A DNA stretch of 5,044 nucleotides from Sediminibacterium sp. (GTDB lineage: Bacteria; Bacteroidota; Bacteroidia; Chitinophagales; Chitinophagaceae): assembly GCA_023256555.1 (NCBI GenBank), contig JALRFB010000088.1, positions 1 to 5,044 on the forward strand. The letters are read 5' to 3'. This document shows positions 1 through 5,044 of this stretch, one piece after another. Position 1 is the stretch's first letter, and every line of letters begins with the position of its first letter. The notes beneath the pieces are model-generated. The model was given only the letters and a program-made list of their open reading frames with translations, was not told where the DNA came from and did no database searches. The translations under genes were made by a program, and so were the position numbers.

Positions 1-57
1 CTTAGACACCTTATTTTTTGCAATTTCTAAGCGAGTTTTGAACGGATCTTTTGACAT
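1..57 (-). CDS. 5' end of an unidentified gene downstream of smc (partial)
   Basis: An ATG on the minus strand at 57-55 opens a frame that stays open to the window edge and gives 19 residues, MSKDPFKTRLEIAKNKVSK. It starts 9 bases after the smc stop codon (TAG at 69-67), which suggests co-transcription with smc. No clear Shine-Dalgarno sequence precedes it. The peptide is short, charged and Lys-rich, so I cannot name it from sequence. In some alphaproteobacteria smc is followed by atpI (ATP synthase protein I), whose N-terminus is also a short charged stretch. That makes AtpI a possible but unproven identity, resting on recalled gene order only. Confidence 0.45.
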   Translation of the reverse strand, partial: MSKDPFKTRLEIAKNKVSK

Positions 58-66
58 TATTTTGGT

Positions 67-1662
67 CTATGCAACCATACTTTCAGCTTTTTGTAAATCA
101 ACAGCTACAAGCTGACTTATTCCTTTTTCAGGCATTGTAACCCCATAAAGTCTATTCATTTTAGACATAGTTAGAGCATGGTGGGTCACAATTATAAATT
201 TAGTGTTTGTTATTTTGGTCAGTTCTTCCAAAAGATTACAAAATCTAGTTACGTTAGCATCATCCAAAGGAGCATCAACTTCATCTAAAACACAAATTGG
301 TGATGGGTTTGATAAAAAAACCGCAAAAATTAGAGATAGTGCTGTTAGTGCTTGCTCTCCACCTGATAATAGAGTTATAGATTGCAATCTTTTCCCTGGA
401 GGACTAACCAACATCTCTAATCCAGCCTCAAGTGGATCATCAGAGTCTACAAGTTCAAGTTTAGCATTTCCACCATTAAAAAGTTTAGTGTAAACTTCAT
501 TAAATTTTCTATTTACCCTCTCAAATGCCTCGATTAATCTCTCCCTACCTTTTTGATTTAACTCATTAATACTTTCTTTTAATTTAACAATTGCTGTAAC
601 CAAGTCCATTCTGTCTTGTTCCATTTTTTTTATTTCAATTTCATATTTACTTGTCTCTTCATCAGCTCTTAAATTGACAGATCCTAATTTCTCTCTTTCT
701 TGTTTTTTTTTATCCAATAAATCTTCTTGTATTACCGCATCTGGTAGATCTTCCAAGCCATTTAAATTTGAGTTTTCAAGAATATTATCTTCTGTTAAAT
801 CCAATTCTGAGTCAATTCTATCAAGCAAATCACCTTTTCTTTTTTTAAGCCCATCAATTGTAGCTCCTGAACTAGCTTTTCGCTCTCTAATTTGTATAGA
901 TTGTTCTTGTATTTCATTTAACTGTGATCTTAAATTTTCTATTTTTTCATCTGTTTCAAATATAATCTTTTCATTTTCTATTTTTTCTTTTTCTGAGACT
1001 CTTAAGCTCTCAGATATTTGTCCTTTTTTTTCAGCTTGAATTTTAGGTTGATTATCTAATTTATTTAATTGTGAATTAACTTTGTTTTTTCTTTCTGTTA
1101 ATTCGGCAACCATTTTTTCTGAGTTTGCTAATAAATTTTTCCAACTTTCAATTTCAGTTTCAATAGTTTTTATTCTTTGATTTCTTTTGATTGACTCATT
1201 TTTTATTGATTGGTTTTTACTGTATGCATCTGCATATTTTTCTTGAAGAACTTTTATGCTTTGACTTTTTTCATTTACACTAAGTAATTCATTTCTGTTT
1301 TTGTCGTTTTTTAATTCATTTAAAAAACTGTCAAGTTCCATAGTACATCTATCAAGCAATACACTCGCTTGGTTTAGTTCATTTGAGTCAATTAATTCTT
1401 TAATTCTCAGTATGGTATTTTTTACATTTTTAATTGGTCCTAGACTTATATTAATAGCCATATCGGCTAAATTATTGACCACTTCATCAACAGACTTTTG
1501 CTCTTCATTTAGAGCTATTTTTGCTTTTTCAAGATCTTCATTAGATAGTTTTTCTGTCTCAAAGTATTTCGAGTCTGTTTCAATTAATTCATTTTTTTCT
1601 TCTTTAAGCCTTTTTTCATTTGAATTAGCATCAATGATAATGCCTCTTTCTCTCGATATATC
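67..1662 (-). other. smc: SMC part of the chimeric ORF (5' truncated smc, alphaproteobacterial type)
   Basis: SMC is a chromosome-condensing ATPase that works as a dimer with ScpA and ScpB on the nucleoid. The fragment starts near residue 784 of the frame, in a Lys/Glu/Asn-rich coiled coil. A short less helical stretch (about 845-905) and a second long coiled-coil arm to about 1150 follow. The arm-head junction shows GSVNLRADEE (1106-1115). The head has LFNGG (1173-1177), PPGKRLQ, the ABC signature LSGGEQ (1211-1216), Walker B ICVLDE (to D1239/E1240), the D-loop APLDD (1243-1247) and the switch histidines THH (1272-1274). The end, SQLVAVDLQKAES, is typical of alphaproteobacterial SMC. The Walker A half and N-terminal arm are missing at the LeuRS join. 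The stretch between the arms is too short for a normal globular hinge. Codons are visibly more A/T-rich than in the LeuRS part. Confidence 0.9.
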
Positions 1663-3999
1663 TTCTTCAATTGTCTTAATTGTCTTATGTAAAATTTTGT
1701 ACTCCTCGTTGGTAGGTGTTTCATTTACCCAAACCTGACCCTTCATTTCGTCATAGAATAAGCGCCAGAACTTTTTTATAAATCTATGTACCCCTTCAAT
1801 TCCCTTGGTATCCCATGGCTTACTTTGCTCCACTGGACCTAAGAACATTTCATACATTCTGAAAGTATCAGCACCGTATTTGTTCACTAAATCATCTGGA
1901 TTGACAGTATTGAATTTTGACTTAGACATTTTCTCTACCTCTACACCACATATATATTTACCATCTTCTAATTCAAATGTCGCATTGGCATAATCTGGTT
2001 TCCATTTTTTGAATGCATCCGTATCTAATTCAACACCATCCACTATATTCACATCTACATGCAATTGATCTACTTCTTGATTCCCCACTAATCCAGCAGA
2101 TATAAAAGTTTGTGTGCCTCTTTTTCTATAAACAAATCGAGAACTACCTTGAATCATTCCTTGATTCAATAATTTTTTATAAGGTTCGTCAAAGCCAATA
2201 TGTCCTAAATCGTACAAAGCCTTGGTCCACATTCTGCTATACAATAAATGACCTACGGCATGCTCTGTTCCACCAATATATAGATCTACCTGTCCCCAAT
2301 AATCACTTGCTTTTCTATCACAAAAAGTTTGTTCATTTTTAGGGTCCATATACCTTAAGAAATACCAACTACTTCCTGCATAACCAGGCATGGTATTAGT
2401 TTCATAATGTTCCGCTTTCCAAGCATCTATATTAGCCAATGGTCCTTCCCCTTCTGGGCCAGGCCCGTAATTGTCTACATTAGGTAATAATAAAGGCAAT
2501 TCGCTTTCTGATAATGGATATGCCACCCCATTAATCCATTTAATAGGAAAAGGTTCGCCCCAATATCTTTGTCTACTAAATGCGGCATCGCGCATCTTGT
2601 AATTGACTTTTCTCTTACCAATACCCATTGCCTCAATTCGATCATTCACTATAGCAATAGCCTCTTTTTGTACTATACCATTTAAAAAATCGCTATTAGT
2701 TAATTTGGCTTCTTTGGTTGGGTTGGCTTCCTCGCCATTGAAAGCTTCACCAATAATATTAGTTATAGGAATATTAAAATGCTTTGCAAATTTAAAGTCT
2801 CTGTCATCTCCGCATGGAACTGCCATTATAGCTCCTGTACCATATCCAGCTAAAACATATTCAGAAATCCAAACAGGGATTGCTTGTTGATTAAATGGAT
2901 TAATAACATATGCACCTGTAAAACATCCTGTAATTTTCTTCTCCGCAATACGCTCTCTCTCACTTCTGCTTTTTACATAAGCAATATAATTAGCCACCTC
3001 TGTTTGATGTGATACTGGTGTAATTGTTTCAATCAATTCATGTTCAGGAGCTACTACCATAAAATCTACACCAAATACTGTATCTGGTCTAGTGGTATAC
3101 ACTTTTAAACTATGTTCCCCACCTTGTACTTTAAAATCAATTTCTGCACCATAGCTTTTACCAATCCAGTTAGATTGCATTTCTTTCATTGCATCACTAA
3201 ACTGAATAGTGTCTAATCCAGTTAACAATCTATCTGCATATTCTGTAATTCTTAAATACCATTGACGCAATTTCTTTTTTTCTACAGGGTGTCCACCTCT
3301 TTCACTATAACCATTGATCACTTCATCATTCGCCAACACAGTACCTAATGCTTCACACCAATTCACTTCTCCATATCCACAAAAAGCCAAACGATATTGC
3401 ATTAAAATATCCTGTTGTTCTTTTTCACACATTGCCTTCCATGCTGCAGCATCAAAATGCAATTTTGCATTGCCAGGACATTCCTTTGTTGCATTCCCTT
3501 CTTTTTCAAATTGAGCAATTAAAGTACTTATTGGTTGCGCTTTTTGAGCTGCACGATCATAATATGCATTGAATAACTGTAAGAAAATCCATTGAGTCCA
3601 CTTATAATACTTAGGGTCTGAGGTACGCACTTCACGATCCCAATCATAACAAAAACCGATATTATCTAATTGCTTTCTGAAATTATCAATATTATCATGG
3701 GTGCTTTTAGCTGGATGCACGCCATGTTCAATGGCATATTGTTCTGCAGGTAAACCAAATGCATCATAGCCCATAGGGTGTAATACATTAAAACCTTTTA
3801 ATCTTTTGTATCTACTATAAATATCCGAAGCGATATAACCTAAAGGATGACCCACATGCAAGCCTGCTCCACTTGGATAAGGAAACATATCCAAAACATA
3901 ACATTTTGGCTTATTAGATTCATTCAAAACCTGATAAGCTTTTTGTGCTTTCCACTGATCCTGCCATTTTTTTTCAATAGCCCTAAATTGATACTCCAT
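67..3999 (-). CDS. leuS: Chimeric ORF: leucyl-tRNA synthetase (N-terminal ~780 aa) fused in frame to SMC C-terminal half (~530 aa)
   Basis: This single open frame of 1310 codons starts with ATG at 3999 and ends with TAG at 69-67. The start is supported by the typical LeuRS N-terminus (MEYQFRAIEKKWQDQW), which reaches the HVGH signature at residues 48-51. Residues 1 to about 780 are LeuRS, the class I enzyme that charges tRNA-Leu with leucine in the cytoplasm. Residues from about 784 to 1310 are the coiled-coil arm and C-terminal ATPase head of a chromosome segregation SMC protein. The LeuRS anticodon-binding helical bundle and C-terminal domain are absent, as are the SMC N-terminal head and Walker A. 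Neither protein could work normally like this. The two parts look like different phyla (Bacteroidetes, then Alphaproteobacteria), so I read the fusion as an assembly join at short shared sequence. A natural fusion cannot be excluded from this window alone. Confidence 0.9.
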   Translation of the reverse strand: MEYQFRAIEKKWQDQWKAQKAYQVLNESNKPKCYVLDMFPYPSGAGLHVGHPLGYIASDIYSRYKRLKGFNVLHPMGYDAFGLPAEQYAIEHGVHPAKSTHDNIDNFRKQLDNIGFCYDWDREVRTSDPKYYKWTQWIFLQLFNAYYDRAAQKAQPISTLIAQFEKEGNATKECPGNAKLHFDAAAWKAMCEKEQQDILMQYRLAFCGYGEVNWCEALGTVLANDEVINGYSERGGHPVEKKKLRQWYLRITEYADRLLTGLDTIQFSDAMKEMQSNWIGKSYGAEIDFKVQGGEHSLKVYTTRPDTVFGVDFMVVAPEHELIETITPVSHQTEVANYIAYVKSRSERERIAEKKITGCFTGAYVINPFNQQAIPVWISEYVLAGYGTGAIMAVPCGDDRDFKFAKHFNIPITNIIGEAFNGEEANPTKEAKLTNSDFLNGIVQKEAIAIVNDRIEAMGIGKRKVNYKMRDAAFSRQRYWGEPFPIKWINGVAYPLSESELPLLLPNVDNYGPGPEGEGPLANIDAWKAEHYETNTMPGYAGSSWYFLRYMDPKNEQTFCDRKASDYWGQVDLYIGGTEHAVGHLLYSRMWTKALYDLGHIGFDEPYKKLLNQGMIQGSSRFVYRKRGTQTFISAGLVGNQEVDQLHVDVNIVDGVELDTDAFKKWKPDYANATFELEDGKYICGVEVEKMSKSKFNTVNPDDLVNKYGADTFRMYEMFLGPVEQSKPWDTKGIEGVHRFIKKFWRLFYDEMKGQVWVNETPTNEEYKILHKTIKTIEEDISRERGIIIDANSNEKRLKEEKNELIETDSKYFETEKLSNEDLEKAKIALNEEQKSVDEVVNNLADMAINISLGPIKNVKNTILRIKELIDSNELNQASVLLDRCTMELDSFLNELKNDKNRNELLSVNEKSQSIKVLQEKYADAYSKNQSIKNESIKRNQRIKTIETEIESWKNLLANSEKMVAELTERKNKVNSQLNKLDNQPKIQAEKKGQISESLRVSEKEKIENEKIIFETDEKIENLRSQLNEIQEQSIQIRERKASSGATIDGLKKRKGDLLDRIDSELDLTEDNILENSNLNGLEDLPDAVIQEDLLDKKKQEREKLGSVNLRADEETSKYEIEIKKMEQDRMDLVTAIVKLKESINELNQKGRERLIEAFERVNRKFNEVYTKLFNGGNAKLELVDSDDPLEAGLEMLVSPPGKRLQSITLLSGGEQALTALSLIFAVFLSNPSPICVLDEVDAPLDDANVTRFCNLLEELTKITNTKFIIVTHHALTMSKMNRLYGVTMPEKGISQLVAVDLQKAESMVA
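1648..1674 (-). other. Junction between LeuRS and SMC sequence
   Basis: Read on the minus strand, the frame runs IEEDISRERGIIIDAN (residues 777-792). IEEDI plus an Arg two residues later fits LeuRS, where family members typically read IEED-x-x-RFSFNT. The ISRE-x-GIIIDAN segment fits the N-terminal arm of an alphaproteobacterial SMC. The two families can therefore share a short string around the codons for EEDI and SRE, which is the kind of microhomology that produces false assembly joins. The exact breakpoint cannot be placed more closely than about nine codons without both parent genes. Confidence 0.75.
1663..3999 (-). other. leuS: LeuRS part of the chimeric ORF (3' truncated leuS, Bacteroidetes type)
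   Basis: LeuRS joins leucine to tRNA-Leu via leucyl-adenylate and hydrolyses mischarged tRNA. In order I see: catalytic HVGH at residues 48-51; a helical insertion at about 150-205; a zinc-domain remnant (NWCEALG, 213-219) without the usual cysteine pairs; and the CP1 editing domain with TTRPDT (302-307), GTGAIMAVP (387-395) and the conserved Asp in GDDRD (397-401). These are followed by SRQRYWGEPFPI (about 475-490), GTEHAVGH (577-584) and KMSKS (690-694). Similarity continues through GIEGVHRFIKKFWRLF to KTIKTIEEDI (about 772-781). There family members go on with an RFSFNT-type segment into the anticodon-binding bundle, whereas this frame switches to SMC. Bacteroidetes LeuRS is usually somewhat over 900 residues, so roughly the last 140 or more are missing. 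The gene is divergent from ftsX. Confidence 0.93.
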
Positions 4000-4047
4000 C
4001 TCTTAAATTATCTTAAAAATTCTATAAAAACTCGGAAAATTATAACC

Positions 4048-4070
4048 AAAATGGGGATACCCCTAATTTT
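4048..4070. other. Small hairpin in the presumed leuS leader
   Basis: AAAATGGGG, a 3-base loop (ATA), CCCC, a 2-base bulge (TA) and ATTTT can pair as a 9-bp stem. This is the most GC-rich patch of an otherwise AT-rich spacer. It falls between the minus-strand -7 element (4106-4099) and the leuS start (3999), so it would be transcribed in the leuS leader. No run of T follows closely on either strand, so it is not a clear terminator. A role in mRNA stability or leader control is only a guess. Confidence 0.4.
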
Positions 4071-4095
4071 GACTCAATTTTGGCTAATTCAGCCT

Positions 4096-4138
4096 TTGCA
4101 AATGTAAGTCATTAGCGTTCAAAACCCTACATTTGCAA
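4096..4138. repeat. 11-bp perfect inverted repeat with two opposed -7 elements
   Basis: TTGCAAATGTA at 4096-4106 is repeated as its exact reverse complement, TACATTTGCAA, at 4128-4138, with 21 bases between. Each arm contains a TACATTTG promoter element pointing outward to its own gene. The symmetry could simply reflect two divergent promoters of the same class, a two-site operator, or a stem-loop in a longer transcript. Confidence 0.7.
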
Positions 4139-4164
4139 TAGCGAACCAGTAAAATTTTAATACT

Positions 4165-4977
4165 ATGGCAGGAACCAACTCTGCATCTTTAAAACGCAGT
4201 AAACCCAACTATATCTATAGCATTATAGGGGTGGCGATTGTACTGTTTATTATGGGCATTATGGGATGGTTATTTTTAAACCTACGCACCATTGGAGATA
4301 ATTTCAAAGAAGACATTAGAATAAGCGTTTATTTGAAGAGTACCGACAAAAACACCATTGGTAAATTACAAGGATTCATCGCTGGTCAACCCTATGCAAA
4401 AAATGTAGAGTATGTTGACAAAGAAAAAGCAAAAGCTATTTGGAATGCAGAAAATAGCGAAGACTGGGCAAAGATTTTAGACGTCAATCCACTACCAGAA
4501 AGTGTGGACTTTTTTGCAAAAGCGGATTATGTTAATCCAGATAGTTTAAATAAGATTACTGCTGATATTGCTGCTAATTTCAAAAACGATGTAGCAGACA
4601 TTCAATATCCAAAAAGTTTGGTTTCAAGCTTGAACGAAAGAGCTGCTAAAGTGGGGATTATCTTTTTAGTAATGTCTATTATTTTATGTGTCATTGTTAT
4701 TGTTAGTATTGATAACACCATTCGATTAGCCATGTTTAGCAATCGATTCTTAATTAAGACTATGCAAATGGTAGGTGCAACAAGAAGCTTTATTTCAAAG
4801 CCATTGGTTATTCGTGCATTAATTAATGGACTAATAAGCGCTGGAATTGCTTTGGTCGTTTTATTTGGATTAATTCAATGGACAGCAGCACAATTTCCAC
4901 AAATACAAACCTTGCAAGGAATGGGCAATAATTTAATTTTATTTTTTGGATTAATGAATTTGCTTTTTGGATTATAG
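4165..4977 (+). CDS. ftsX: Cell division protein FtsX, permease-like subunit, C-terminally truncated
   Basis: FtsX is the membrane subunit of the FtsE-FtsX complex, which couples the division machinery to activation of cell-wall hydrolases. The 270 residues show the family layout: a short basic N-terminus (SLKRSKPNY); membrane segment 1 at about 17-40; a periplasmic domain at about 45-160 beginning EDIRISVYLK; membrane segment 2 at about 164-184; the cytoplasmic motif NTIRLAM...TMQMVGATRSFI (184-210); membrane segment 3 at about 215-238; and a fourth segment at about 256-270. The start is the ATG at 4165, 24 bases after the expected transcription start. Relatives usually run about 290-300 residues and finish with an amphipathic tail that includes a KYL-type stretch. 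Here TAG follows LLFGL inside the last membrane segment and no frame restores the tail. The last 20 or so residues are therefore missing, through mutation, error or a contig join. Confidence 0.9.
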   Translation: MAGTNSASLKRSKPNYIYSIIGVAIVLFIMGIMGWLFLNLRTIGDNFKEDIRISVYLKSTDKNTIGKLQGFIAGQPYAKNVEYVDKEKAKAIWNAENSEDWAKILDVNPLPESVDFFAKADYVNPDSLNKITADIAANFKNDVADIQYPKSLVSSLNERAAKVGIIFLVMSIILCVIVIVSIDNTIRLAMFSNRFLIKTMQMVGATRSFISKPLVIRALINGLISAGIALVVLFGLIQWTAAQFPQIQTLQGMGNNLILFFGLMNLLFGL

Positions 4978-5044
4978 TCACTAAGTATCTAGCTAGATAT
5001 CCGGTGTTGATTATCTGGCAAACAAAGCTTAGTTACCAAATAAT
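4978..5044. other. Unassigned 67-base tail after the ftsX stop
   Basis: None of the three forward frames continues FtsX. One forward frame (from about 4971) stays open to the edge, reading IIVTKYLARYPVLIIWQ and onward, but I do not recognise it and an open run this short can occur by chance. Minus-strand frames are also not recognisable. The tail holds a 14-bp palindrome (4986-4999). A loose inverted repeat pairs GTCACTAAG (4977-4985) with CTTAGTTAC (5028-5036), with one mismatch. The stretch may be foreign sequence joined to ftsX or a poor-quality end. Confidence 0.4.
4986..4999. repeat. 14-bp perfect palindrome TATCTAGCTAGATA
   Basis: TATCTAGCTAGATA equals its own reverse complement; the flanking bases do not extend it. 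It lies 9 bases after the premature ftsX stop codon, in the unassigned tail. It could be a recombinase or regulator site, a folding point that promotes chimeric joins, or chance. Confidence 0.6.

Larger units (their letters stand above)
4000..4164. promoter_or_regulatory. Divergent leuS/ftsX promoter region
   Basis: These 165 bases separate the two start codons and must carry the promoters of both genes. The Bacteroidetes primary-sigma -7 consensus TAnnTTTG occurs as TACATTTG on the plus strand at 4128-4135 (facing ftsX) and on the minus strand at 4106-4099 (facing leuS). A third match, TAATTTTG, lies on the plus strand at 4064-4071. I do not find a -33 TTG at the usual 17-23 base spacing for either main element, so promoter strength is uncertain. 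If transcription starts about 6 bases past each element, the leaders would be about 24 bases for ftsX and about 92 for leuS. Neither start codon has a Shine-Dalgarno sequence; the ftsX leader is AT-rich (TAAAATTTTAATACT), as is common in Bacteroidetes. Confidence 0.55.

Noticed and set aside
203..493. Plus-strand 96-codon frame opposite the SMC ATPase head
   Set aside because: It is fully antisense to the highly conserved SMC head motifs, which explain the sequence.
674..1738. Plus-strand open frames rich in Ser, Phe and Leu (674-1039 and 1301-1738)
   Set aside because: They lie antisense to the Lys/Glu-rich coiled coil of SMC; GAA and AAA codons read as TTC and TTT on the other strand, so long low-complexity S/F frames appear by default. 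They have no recognisable domain.
1805..3572. Several plus-strand frames of 62-95 codons opposite leuS
   Set aside because: All are antisense shadows of strongly conserved LeuRS sequence, with no promoter or recognisable protein.
67..3999. The LeuRS-SMC ORF as a new bifunctional fusion protein
   Set aside because: The halves match different phyla, each lacks essential domains, and the join falls where both families can share a short string. An assembly chimera explains it more simply.
4060..4090. Rho-independent terminator at the GGGG/CCCC hairpin
   Set aside because: No T-run follows the stem directly on either strand, and it lies between two divergent starts where no transcript needs to end.
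3847..4107. Plus-strand 86-codon frame running from inside leuS into the intergenic region
   Set aside because: Most of it is antisense to the LeuRS N-terminus, the rest is promoter DNA, and the protein is low-complexity Ile/Leu/Phe.
4000..4164. T-box or other leucine-responsive riboswitch upstream of leuS
   Set aside because: The leader is too short, no T-box or specifier-loop features are visible, and T-boxes are characteristic of Firmicutes rather than Bacteroidetes.

Overview
The window appears to be a chimera of two unrelated bacteria, most likely a join made during metagenome assembly. About two thirds of it (roughly 1660-4977) looks like Bacteroidetes, perhaps a Chitinophagaceae-type organism. 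The evidence is a LeuRS with the Bacteroidetes-type insertion and no zinc-knuckle cysteines, an FtsX-type permease on the opposite strand, TAnnTTTG -7 promoter elements, and no Shine-Dalgarno sequences. The left third (1 to about 1660) looks alphaproteobacterial: the C-terminal half of SMC carries the alphaproteobacterial head sequence almost word for word. Its AT-rich, Lys/Asn/Ile-rich coding suggests a streamlined lineage such as Pelagibacterales (SAR11); that lineage call is inference.

Layout, left to right. Bases 1-57 (minus strand) hold the first 19 codons of an unidentified gene that follows smc. Bases 67-3999 (minus strand) are one uninterrupted 1310-codon frame. Read in its own direction it is LeuRS residues 1 to about 780 (HVGH, editing domain and KMSKS all present), then an in-frame switch at about residues 776-784 into the C-terminal half of an SMC ATPase (coiled-coil arm, SGGEQ signature, Walker B, D-loop, switch histidine). 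The LeuRS anticodon-binding and C-terminal domains are missing, and so is the SMC N-terminal half. Bases 4000-4164 are a divergent intergenic region with an 11-bp inverted repeat whose two arms each contain a TACATTTG -7 element, one facing each gene, plus a small GC hairpin in the presumed leuS leader. Bases 4165-4977 (plus strand) are ftsX, which stops in its last membrane segment. The final 67 bases do not continue FtsX in any frame, contain a 14-bp perfect palindrome, and may be a second junction or a low-quality end.

Functionally, leuS (leucine charging of tRNA) and ftsX (the membrane subunit of the FtsEX divisome/cell-wall hydrolase regulator) are neighbours in many Bacteroidetes. SMC (chromosome condensation) belongs to a different genome. 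I see no new defence, mobile or CRISPR-like system. The main message for a reader is that the 1310-residue 'LeuRS-SMC fusion' should not be taken as a natural protein without read-level support.
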